From Methanobacteriota archaeon (GTDB taxonomy: Archaea > Thermoplasmatota > Poseidoniia > Poseidoniales > Thalassarchaeaceae): a stretch of DNA of 8,029 nucleotides. Location: assembly GCA_002712645.1 (NCBI GenBank), contig PAUH01000009.1, positions 39,185 through 47,213 on the forward strand. Reading direction: 5' to 3'. Every line of letters begins with the position of its first letter. Position 1 is the first letter of the stretch. The notes under the pieces are model-generated. The model was not told the DNA's origin. It did no database searches and saw nothing but the letters and a program-made list of their open reading frames with translations. Positions 1-5,756 of this stretch are shown in pieces. Position numbers and translations under genes: made by a program.

Positions 1-1718
1 GAAGTATCTGATTCTCTTGACCTTATTCTTATCATGTCCATCGGCAAACCAAGGACTTCAGCCACAGACTGTGCGACAACTGTGTCAGAGCCCTGGCCAA
101 TATCCGCTGCACCAGTGTGTATGGTCACCCCTCCGTCCATGTCGATTTTCAGATGTACAGTGGCATGAGGGAATTTGTTCGGATCCCAGTGAATTGGGAG
201 GCCGCTTCCAGAGATAAAGAAGCCACATCCCACGCCTATCCCTTTTCCGAGGGGCATCTTCCTGAATTTTTCATCCCACCCCGATTCTGCCCGAACCCTC
301 TCGAGACATTCCCTCATCCCCATCGAAGTGATCCGGAAACCAGTTATCGTTGCTGAGTGGGGGGGCAGTAGGTTGGCAAGCCTCAAATCTATGGGGTCTA
401 CTCCAAGTTTTTCTGAAATATCGTCAATACCTACTTCCACAGCACACCTGGAGTTAACGGCACCATGCCCTCTCATCGCTCCGCTTGCCGGTTTGTTCGT
501 CCAAACCCTGGCTCCTGTGTAATGAAACGCTCCAATCTCATATGGCGCTGTGTGAAGTACGCCATTGTAGTATGTGGTGACATGGCCAAAAGATGCAAAC
601 CCACCTCCATCAATCAATGCATCCGTCTCTATCCCGCTGAACCGACCTTCATCATCGGCATGAATGGCCATGGATATCTTTGACGGGTGTCTACCCCGAT
701 TGGTCCAGAATACCTCCTCCCTATCGAAGGTTATCCTGACAGGACGACCTGTCTTCCGTGCTAGAATGGCTGCACACATTTCATGGGGGAAGGGGTCCGA
801 TTTGCCTCCAAAACCTCCTCCTACAAACGTTCTGTATACGTTAATTTGGTGCATCGGTATCTCAAGTACGTCCGCTAATGCACGGTGCACATAGTGGGGA
901 ACTTGTTGAGGCGTGTAAAGGGTTAGTCGTCCACGGGGGTCCCAGTGTGCGACAACCGCATGTGGTTCTGTAAATCCGTGATTCACTCCCTTGAATGTCC
1001 ACGAACTCTCATGCGATGCGATCGAATCTCCAATACTTTGGATCCTACCGAATTTTTGGAACACCCGCTTCTGTATATTTGACTCTCCGATATGGTACTG
1101 CCCCCTGTCGTGAATTGGGCTATCCGAATCCTTCAAACCATCTTTTATGTCGAATACGGGTTCCAAATTTTCGTACTCGATACGGATAGAATTGGCTGCC
1201 AGACGCGCTGTATCTTCATCCTCGGCCGCTACACACGCAACGATATCGCCAATATGGCGAACTTTCTCTACGGCCATCGCATGCTCATCTTTCGTGACTG
1301 GTAGAACTCCGAAAGCATGGGGCGCATCCTCTCCCGTTGCAATGCCAAGAACCCCTGGAAGAGATTCAGCCTCGCTAGCATCTATCGACAATACCCTCGC
1401 ATAATGCCGATCAGTACGGACAAGACGCCCGATTATCTCGCCAGGAAGACGGACATCATCGCCATACACCGCTTGTCCAGTCACTTTCCATTTGCTATCT
1501 ATCAGAGGGGTACGCTTTCCAATCACTCTTCCTGTTACGAGGTCATCATGACGATGAGGGCCCCATGGCTGGGGGAGTTCGCCACCCTGACTTTCAGGTA
1601 TTCTCGCTGACCCTCTCTTTTCTGAGATGGGCGAGGAGCCGCCTGAACCTGGACGCGTGAAGTCAAGCTTCCCGGGTTGTTGTCTGTAACCGACCATCTC
1701 CTTCTTGTCTTTTGACAC
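1..1718 (-). CDS. Molybdenum hydroxylase (xanthine dehydrogenase family) large subunit, molybdopterin-binding, C-terminus outside window
   Basis: Catalytic subunit of a xanthine dehydrogenase/4-hydroxybenzoyl-CoA reductase/CO dehydrogenase-type enzyme, which binds the Mo-pterin cofactor. The minus strand reads as one uninterrupted frame of 572 codons; the remaining roughly 200 residues, including the catalytic Glu motif, lie beyond position 1. Residues 1-60 are a polar Gly/Pro/Ser-rich extension. The a/b hammerhead domain begins near 'KWKVTGQAVYGDDV' (77-90). Mo-domain motifs follow: FVGGGFGGK (298-306), GRHP (342-345), SGAMRGHGA (412-420, with R416 at the position of bovine XDH Arg880) and GAADIGQGSDT (536-546). 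Ser307 occupies the position of bovine XDH Glu802, which argues against a purine substrate. The start is GTG at 1718, 5 bp after the small-subunit stop, with GGAGG 9 nt upstream; an in-frame ATG at 1697 is the alternative. The family is certain. The exact substrate is not; the RGHG motif recalls hydroxybenzoyl-CoA reductase-like members. Confidence 0.93.
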   Translation of the reverse strand, partial: MSKDKKEMVGYRQQPGKLDFTRPGSGGSSPISEKRGSARIPESQGGELPQPWGPHRHDDLVTGRVIGKRTPLIDSKWKVTGQAVYGDDVRLPGEIIGRLVRTDRHYARVLSIDASEAESLPGVLGIATGEDAPHAFGVLPVTKDEHAMAVEKVRHIGDIVACVAAEDEDTARLAANSIRIEYENLEPVFDIKDGLKDSDSPIHDRGQYHIGESNIQKRVFQKFGRIQSIGDSIASHESSWTFKGVNHGFTEPHAVVAHWDPRGRLTLYTPQQVPHYVHRALADVLEIPMHQINVYRTFVGGGFGGKSDPFPHEMCAAILARKTGRPVRITFDREEVFWTNRGRHPSKISMAIHADDEGRFSGIETDALIDGGGFASFGHVTTYYNGVLHTAPYEIGAFHYTGARVWTNKPASGAMRGHGAVNSRCAVEVGIDDISEKLGVDPIDLRLANLLPPHSATITGFRITSMGMRECLERVRAESGWDEKFRKMPLGKGIGVGCGFFISGSGLPIHWDPNKFPHATVHLKIDMDGGVTIHTGAADIGQGSDTVVAQSVAEVLGLPMDMIRIRSRESDT

Positions 1719-1723
1719 CCAAA

Positions 1724-2290
1724 TCAGCCTCCATATTCAGGATGAGGGTTACTTGCTGGGCGAGTAGTCGGGACCGACCTTTCTTCAGATGTAATGATCT
1801 CAGAAGCTTCCATTATCGAATCTACAATTTGCTGATATCCCGTGCACCGGCAGAGATTCCCCTCTATAGCGTCCCGAGCCTCTTCTCTAGTAGGCGAGGG
1901 ATTTGATTCTAATAGCGCAGCGCAGACAACCAAAAAGCCGGGGGTACAGAACCCGCACTGACTTCCACCGCATTCTGCAAACATGGTTTGTATAGGGTGA
2001 AGGTGATGACCATCTGCGAGCCCCTCCACAGTAGTAATTTCACAGCCTTCCGCCTCTACTGCAAGAGTCATGCATGACAACTTAGGCTCCCCATCGATCA
2101 GAACCGAACAGCATCCGCATGTGCCCATGTCGCAGCCTCTTTTCGCCCCAAGTGTGCCCACGCCATCTCTCAATACGTCAAGAAGAATATCGTGATCTCT
2201 GATGATTATTTGTCGACTCTTTCCATTGACAGAGGCTGCCCATGCCCTAGTGGAAACCCCATTTTCGACAGGAAGGGGATGAGCGACCAT
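1724..2290 (-). CDS. Molybdenum hydroxylase 2Fe-2S small subunit
   Basis: Electron-transfer subunit of the molybdenum hydroxylase, carrying two [2Fe-2S] clusters. Starting from ATG 2290 it has 188 residues. The plant-type ferredoxin half has the pattern C-x4-C-x2-C-x11-C ('GCDMGTCGCC' and a Cys before MTLAVE; Cys 53, 58, 61, 73). The C-terminal helical half has 'QCGFC' (Cys 112, 115) and 'NLCRC' (Cys 147, 149), so all eight ligands are present. It is somewhat longer than the usual roughly 160 residues, with about 20 residues before the first beta strand (ASVNGK) and a C-terminal tail after the last cluster. The frame is also open up to a TTG at 2335 that overlaps the regulator's stop codon (TTGA); that longer form (203 aa) has no clear ribosome-binding site, while ATG 2290 is preceded by GGTGG. 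It lies between the HTH_10 regulator and the large subunit in one transcription direction. Confidence 0.94.
   Translation of the reverse strand: MVAHPLPVENGVSTRAWAASVNGKSRQIIIRDHDILLDVLRDGVGTLGAKRGCDMGTCGCCSVLIDGEPKLSCMTLAVEAEGCEITTVEGLADGHHLHPIQTMFAECGGSQCGFCTPGFLVVCAALLESNPSPTREEARDAIEGNLCRCTGYQQIVDSIMEASEIITSEERSVPTTRPASNPHPEYGG
1728..1732 (-). promoter_or_regulatory. Shine-Dalgarno site GGAGG of the large subunit
   Basis: GGAGG on the minus strand lies inside the last codons of the small-subunit gene, 9 nt before the GTG at 1718. It decides the GTG start, because the in-frame ATG at 1697 has its purine-rich stretch directly abutting it with no spacer. It implies coupled translation of the two subunits. 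Confidence 0.6.
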
Positions 2291-2293
2291 GCA

Positions 2294-2312
2294 ACCACCC
2301 GGGGCCGGTGGT
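2294..2312 (-). promoter_or_regulatory. Potential hairpin covering the small-subunit ribosome-binding site
   Basis: In the minus-strand RNA, ACCACC (2312-2307) can pair with GGTGGT (2299-2294) around a 7-nt GC-rich loop. The second arm contains the presumed Shine-Dalgarno sequence, 3 nt before ATG 2290. The pairing is seen directly; a role in translation control is inference. If translation starts at TTG 2335 this is simply Pro/Gly coding sequence. Confidence 0.3.
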
Positions 2313-2331
2313 GTAAGAGAGTTAGGGCTAT

Positions 2332-2979
2332 TCAACCAAGGTCATCTGCAACCTTGCCCATGATGATGTTCTCGATTAGTTTGAGATGTCCGCCCATGGT
2401 TGATCTAGCCATCCCCATAGTTTCTGCAAGATCCTTCACACTTATTTTTCTCTCTTCGGAATAGTATCCGTTATCTATTGCGCATCGAAGGACCTCTATT
2501 TGGCGCTCAGTAAGCAGGTTTTTCCATAATCTTAGGCCATTGGCCTTAACTGGCTGAATGCTTATGGTGTCCCATGGCATCATGAGTTTCAATAATTCAA
2601 TCAGCCTCTTCATTGAATCGGAACGCCCAGTAAAGTTGAGCTCAAGTCCCTCTGAATCGAGACCATATGGGGGATGCAGGTGAATTTTCTCAAGATCAAG
2701 CATCATCATGGGCAAGGTGTGTGTGAGGTTCACTGATGCCAGAAACGTTCCCGTGTCTGCATCTGCCTCATGAACTTCGATAAGATCGAATGTGGAGATT
2801 TGCATCACATCATCCAAGACTCCGGAATGAGGTTTGATTTCTGCGAGATGCTCAATACCATCCGCGCCCAATTTCAGATGAGCAAGAATTTCATAACTCT
2901 CAACTTTGTCCATTAATTGTCTGAATTCTTCGATCCCTTCGAGTCCACTCCTGTCCCATCGAAGTCTGACTCGCCTCAC
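2332..2979 (-). CDS. HTH_10 (bacterio-opsin activator-type) transcriptional regulator
   Basis: Probable DNA-binding transcription regulator of 215 residues. The C-terminus (about 156-210) is a classic HTH_10 domain: 'LTERQIEVLRCAIDNGYY' followed by 'VKDLAETMGMARSTMGGHLK', the helix-turn-helix found in archaeal Bat-like proteins. Residues 1-150 form an alpha/beta region without a recognised motif that could be a ligand-sensing or dimerisation domain, as in other Bat-like regulators. The start is GTG at 2979 without a Shine-Dalgarno sequence; a TATA-like box begins 30 bp upstream, so the mRNA is probably leaderless. Its stop is followed within 41 bp (or overlapped, if TTG 2335 is used) by the 2Fe-2S subunit, so regulator and enzyme are probably cotranscribed and the protein is a candidate local regulator of the molybdenum hydroxylase. 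No membrane segments are seen. Confidence 0.88.
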   Translation of the reverse strand: MRRVRLRWDRSGLEGIEEFRQLMDKVESYEILAHLKLGADGIEHLAEIKPHSGVLDDVMQISTFDLIEVHEADADTGTFLASVNLTHTLPMMMLDLEKIHLHPPYGLDSEGLELNFTGRSDSMKRLIELLKLMMPWDTISIQPVKANGLRLWKNLLTERQIEVLRCAIDNGYYSEERKISVKDLAETMGMARSTMGGHLKLIENIIMGKVADDLG

Positions 2980-3000
2980 ATGCTATCTTCTACATTCACA

Positions 3001-3009
3001 GATATGAAA
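3001..3009 (-). promoter_or_regulatory. TATA-like promoter element of the regulator-hydroxylase operon
   Basis: TTTCATATC on the minus strand begins 30 bp before the GTG at 2979, the distance expected for an archaeal TATA box with a leaderless transcript. TTCATATC recurs 33 bp further upstream at 3034-3041, and two near-identical 7-mers (CTATTAG, CTACTAG) in tandem at 3010-3024 adjoin the box in the BRE region. Confidence 0.45.
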
Positions 3010-3040
3010 CTAGTAGTCTAATAGCGGCACCTGGATATGA

Positions 3041-3065
3041 ACAAGGAAACCATCTGATTCCTTGT
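3041..3065. repeat. Inverted repeat, 8-bp arms, between xdhC and the HTH_10 gene
   Basis: Perfect arms ACAAGGAA (3041-3048) and TTCCTTGT (3058-3065) are separated by 9 bp. The repeat lies 6 bp beyond the xdhC stop and about 32 bp upstream of the putative TATA box of the regulator gene. It could be an activator or repressor site for the downstream operon, or a 3' stem-loop of the xdhC transcript. No U-rich tract follows, so it is not a typical terminator. Confidence 0.5.
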
Positions 3066-3071
3066 AGACAT

Positions 3072-3893
3072 TCAGAGATCAGATCTCATGATGTGAATTA
3101 TCTCGCTACAAACTGAGAACGCAATCTCTTCTACAGTGACTGCATCGATTGGCACTCCTATCGGACATCGGACATCGTCTATTTTCCGTGCAGAGGCTCC
3201 TGCTGATTTGGCAGATTTCACGAATGCCCTCCATTTGGTTTTGGAACCGATACAGCCTATTCTTGGCATTTCTTCGCCTTCCATGGTCAGAAAGCCGATA
3301 AGTAGCTGTTCATCTATCGACCAGTCGTGCCCCAGGAGTAGTATATCTGAGAATCTCCCCAAAGATGCTAGATTTTCTGATTTGAGAAATTGTTCTGCTT
3401 CGAGTAAAATAAGCTCCTTTGCATCAGGAAATTTTCTCTCAGAGACAAATTCTTTTCTTTCATCAAATACACTGTAACTCCAACCAAGGAGGCCGCATGC
3501 TTCGCTTATCGCTTGTGCCACATGCCCGCCCCCCATTAGGAGCAGGTGGGGCTTAGGCTCTAACTTCTCGAATGCCACAATTACCCTGCCCCCGCATAGG
3601 CTGTTGAGGTTAGTGGTAGAATCATCTTCATTTTCCTTTGAAAGAACAAATGTTTCGACTCCTCCAATTCCGCCTTCAAGCATGCCTCTTAGACGAGCCT
3701 CAACTTTCATCTCGAGACCAGCGCCACCTACTGTGCCGTGAGTCAAACCGCTCGAGGATATCGCCATCTTCGCACCAACCTTTGCAGGAACACTGCCATC
3801 AGACCCCACAATAGAGGCCATAGCGACGCTTTCCAACTCTGCGAGTCGCTCTAATGACCACTCGAGAGTCCTCGCACCCATGCTATCACGCAT
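3072..3893 (-). CDS. xdhC: XdhC family molybdenum cofactor maturation protein
   Basis: XdhC/CoxI-type chaperone of 273 residues that binds molybdenum cofactor and helps mature and load it into xanthine dehydrogenase-family enzymes in the cytoplasm. The N-terminal XdhC_CoxI domain shows 'GSVPAKVGAKM' (33-43) and 'GTVGGAGLE' (53-61), then LCGGRV (99-104). The C-terminal Rossmann domain shows 'LLLMGGGHVAQAIS' (117-130), FDERKEF (143-149), RIGCIGSKTK (211-220) and RCPIGVPI (242-249). Length and motif order fit a full two-domain member. The start is uncertain by a few codons. ATG 3893 lies 32 bp from a TATA-like TTATTT (3920-3925); ATG 3881 is preceded by GTGAT with a 3-nt gap; GTG 3899 is also possible. 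The frame is open up to about 4250, but that part is antisense to the exporter gene and lacks family motifs. It is divergent from the exporter and upstream of the regulator-hydroxylase genes. Confidence 0.93.
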   Translation of the reverse strand: MRDSMGARTLEWSLERLAELESVAMASIVGSDGSVPAKVGAKMAISSSGLTHGTVGGAGLEMKVEARLRGMLEGGIGGVETFVLSKENEDDSTTNLNSLCGGRVIVAFEKLEPKPHLLLMGGGHVAQAISEACGLLGWSYSVFDERKEFVSERKFPDAKELILLEAEQFLKSENLASLGRFSDILLLGHDWSIDEQLLIGFLTMEGEEMPRIGCIGSKTKWRAFVKSAKSAGASARKIDDVRCPIGVPIDAVTVEEIAFSVCSEIIHIMRSDL

Positions 3894-3907
3894 ACTCACA
3901 TTGTCTT

Positions 3908-3922
3908 TTTCCGTTACGGAAA
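3908..3922. promoter_or_regulatory. Palindrome 1 in the divergent xdhC/exporter intergenic region
   Basis: TTTCCG-TTA-CGGAAA is a perfect inverted repeat with 6-bp arms and a 3-bp centre. Its outer end overlaps the TATA-like sequence proposed for xdhC on the minus strand (3920-3925). It resembles a dimeric repressor operator; the bound protein is unknown. Confidence 0.5.
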
Positions 3923-3925
3923 TAA

Positions 3926-3940
3926 CAATTCTCAGAATTG
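3926..3940. promoter_or_regulatory. Palindrome 2 in the divergent xdhC/exporter intergenic region
   Basis: CAATTCT-C-AGAATTG is a perfect inverted repeat with 7-bp arms around one base. It is centred 18 bp from palindrome 1 and ends 5 bp before the TATA-like AAATAA of the exporter. Its sequence differs from palindrome 1, so the two may bind different proteins. Confidence 0.5.
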
Positions 3941-3945
3941 GGAAC

Positions 3946-3951
3946 AAATAA
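3946..3951 (+). promoter_or_regulatory. TATA-like promoter element of the exporter gene
   Basis: AAATAA begins 30 bp before the GTG start at 3976, which fits a leaderless archaeal transcript. It sits directly beside palindrome 2, so a protein bound there would interfere with TBP/TFB loading. Confidence 0.4.
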
Positions 3952-3975
3952 GACCGCCATGCCTCTGACCGGAAC

Positions 3976-5178
3976 GTGAGCCAGACGCTCGATATTGTTC
4001 TCACTGCTATGCGAGATGCATTTCTCGCCGTCACAGTATTCGTTGCCGCAATGGTGCTCCTATTCAGCTGGCTACAGTACCTAACTGCTGGAAGATTCGT
4101 TGAATGGATAAGATCAAGCCGACAGTGGCAGCCGCTTATCGGGGCTCTGATGGGCCTCACTCCTGGGTGTGGAGGAGCCATCATAATGATGCCAATGTAT
4201 GCAAGAGGGTATGTCACATACGGCACTGTTCTATCTACGTTGATCGCCACTCTCGGCGATTCCGCTTTCGTTCTTTTCGGAGCAACAATACAAGACCCAT
4301 CACTTCTGGAACCTGTTCTTGTAGTCCACTTGATATCCTTCGTTGCTGGAGTGTTATGGGGGTATGGTGCTGATTATCTTGAGATAACGCCTTCTAGGCC
4401 GTTGGGACGCCTCAGTTTTCGGAATGCCAATCAAACTACTGAGACGAATGACCAAGAGGAAATCGTGGATGAAACCCTCGATATAATCTCCAGCTTCCCC
4501 CGTGAAGAACCAGGGACGCTATCGTATCGTATTGTACACAGTGGATACAGGGTCTGGTGGGCAGTCACATCTGTTGGACTGGTTCTCGGCATAATGCTGA
4601 TCTTCTGGTTCGCAGAGGACCCAAACTACTCCCCAGAAATTGTATGGGACATATCGACAAGAGATGGACTACTCACATGGGTCGGCGTAATCGGCACCAC
4701 CCTTTCCATTATCCTATATCTTGCTTCCAAGAGCTTTTTCGCAGATGATACGGAGGCAACAATCGGAGATAAGTTGAATTCTCTCGATGAGACTCTGACT
4801 CATGCTGCCTCGGAGACAGCATTCGTGACATTTTGGGTCCTTTCTGCGTATCTTGTATTCGAAGTCGCCATGTCTCTAGGCGGCATATCCGAGTCAGATT
4901 TAGCTTCGAATGGCGATGGTGCAATGGCGATTATCATCGCTGCTGCCATAGGGCTGATACCTGGGTGCGGCCCTCAGATAATCGCGATAACGTCGTACAT
5001 AGAGGGAATCATTTCATTTCCTGCATTAGTGGCAAACGCGATATCGCAGGATGGCGATGCCTTGTTCCCACTCCTAGTACGCCACCGGACAGCGTCATTG
5101 TGGGCCACAGTTCACACTCTGTTGCCAGGCTTGGCTTCTGGCCTAATATTACTCTGGATGGGCGTCGACTTCCCATGA
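3976..5178 (+). CDS. Putative 10-TM metal exporter (ArsP_2 / 'putative manganese transporter' family)
   Basis: Polytopic membrane protein of 400 residues, assigned by motif to the ArsP_2 family of putative heavy-metal exporters, often annotated as a manganese transporter. It has two related halves. The first has 'ALMGLTPGCGGAIIMMPMY' (57-75) and 'LIATLGDSAFVL' (89-100); the second has 'AIGLIPGCGPQIIAITSYI' (324-342) and 'LVANAISQDGDALFPLL' (351-367). The repeated PGCG and GD motifs are probably the metal-handling core. Hydrophobic segments lie near 13-36, 53-75, 83-103, 111-134, 193-213, 230-252, 282-303, 315-340, 347-362 and 373-396, with an acidic soluble linker at about 140-185. The start is GTG 3976; Met12 (4009) would cut close to the first membrane segment. 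It is the only plus-strand gene here, divergent from xdhC, and its last 30 bp overlap the 3' end of mocA. The transported ion is not shown by the sequence. Confidence 0.85.
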   Translation: MSQTLDIVLTAMRDAFLAVTVFVAAMVLLFSWLQYLTAGRFVEWIRSSRQWQPLIGALMGLTPGCGGAIIMMPMYARGYVTYGTVLSTLIATLGDSAFVLFGATIQDPSLLEPVLVVHLISFVAGVLWGYGADYLEITPSRPLGRLSFRNANQTTETNDQEEIVDETLDIISSFPREEPGTLSYRIVHSGYRVWWAVTSVGLVLGIMLIFWFAEDPNYSPEIVWDISTRDGLLTWVGVIGTTLSIILYLASKSFFADDTEATIGDKLNSLDETLTHAASETAFVTFWVLSAYLVFEVAMSLGGISESDLASNGDGAMAIIIAAAIGLIPGCGPQIIAITSYIEGIISFPALVANAISQDGDALFPLLVRHRTASLWATVHTLLPGLASGLILLWMGVDFP

Positions 5179-5748
5179 AGACTCTATATCGGGCCATTTC
5201 GATTTGAGCATTTGAACATCGGCTTCCGTATCTATATTGAGATTCATGTGGGGGTCCTCTACTTCGAACCTCAATGGGGTACAGAGACTCCTAAGAGGCA
5301 TATCTGGTAGTGCATGCCTGACTGCTTCTATAGACGCCTCGTCGAGAAGTATGGGATGGCCACCCCTGCCATCATTCGATGGGCAGGTACAAACTTCAGA
5401 GTCAATAAGGCGTCTGAGAGTTTTGGATGAGAAACCGGGCCGATCTACCGGCGCTACTATAGCACGCTTCGGCCATCCAAGAGCCGAAAGACCACATTTT
5501 ATCGACCCTGTTCTGCCGTTATCGGGGTCGGAATTAACACAATTAATAGCACCAAAAAGTGGCACTTCGACCTCATCCCACTGCATAGAGCTAACGACGC
5601 AGACCCCAAGTCCATGACTCATCATCATCTGAGCCATTGCTGAGACAAGCGGCCTACCCCCAACTTCAATCAAAGCCTTGTCCCTGCCAAGCCTTCGACT
5701 GAAGCCTGCTGCCAAGATTATGCAATAATTTTCTGAAGATTTATCCAG
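5149..5748 (-). CDS. mocA: MocA-like molybdenum cofactor cytidylyltransferase
   Basis: Nucleotidyltransferase of the MobA-like NTP-transferase family. In MocA members it joins CTP to molybdopterin to give the cytosine dinucleotide cofactor used by xanthine dehydrogenase-type enzymes. Motifs are 'IILAAGFSRRLGRDKAL' (10-26), 'NGRTGSIKCGLSAL' (77-90), 'APVDRPGF' (99-106, metal-binding Asp102), GRGGHPILL (127-135) and NIDTEAD (171-177). The cluster's molybdenum hydroxylase and xdhC favour MocA over MobA. The first strand of the fold (YCIIL) lies upstream of the only conventional candidate, TTG 5715, which would start inside the LAAG motif. The frame stays open upstream with no ATG or GTG before a stop. 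CTG at 5748, 4 bp after the exchanger stop and preceded by GTGAT at 3 nt, gives a normal N-terminus (199 aa), so I chose it. Confidence 0.87.
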   Translation of the reverse strand: MDKSSENYCIILAAGFSRRLGRDKALIEVGGRPLVSAMAQMMMSHGLGVCVVSSMQWDEVEVPLFGAINCVNSDPDNGRTGSIKCGLSALGWPKRAIVAPVDRPGFSSKTLRRLIDSEVCTCPSNDGRGGHPILLDEASIEAVRHALPDMPLRSLCTPLRFEVEDPHMNLNIDTEADVQMLKSKWPDIESSWEVDAHPE

Positions 5749-5751
5749 TGT

Positions 5752-5756
5752 ATCAC
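5752..5756 (-). promoter_or_regulatory. Shine-Dalgarno-like GTGAT before a CTG start of mocA
   Basis: GTGAT is followed by 3 nt and then CTG at 5748. The same arrangement (GTGAT, 3 nt, ATG) occurs at 3885-3889 before ATG 3881 of xdhC. GTGAT matches the complement of the usual 16S rRNA 3' end. It includes the exchanger's TGA stop, suggesting translational coupling. Confidence 0.4.

Noticed and set aside
1..1700. Several short plus-strand frames and suspicion that the large-subunit gene is broken
   Set aside because: Hand translation of the minus strand gives one continuous frame with all expected family motifs in order. It simply has no stop within the window, and the plus-strand frames are its shadows.
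3041..3065. Inverted repeat read as an intrinsic terminator for xdhC
   Set aside because: No U-rich tract follows the second arm on the minus strand, and archaeal termination depends mainly on such tracts, so a regulatory site is at least as likely.
3894..4250. Open extension of the xdhC frame by about 119 codons upstream
   Set aside because: It lies antisense to the clearly coding exporter gene, has no XdhC family motif, and would bury the divergent intergenic region with its palindromes and TATA-like elements.
5149..5715. mocA starting at TTG 5715
   Set aside because: That start removes the first beta strand and begins inside the LAAG nucleotide-binding loop, and it has no ribosome-binding site.
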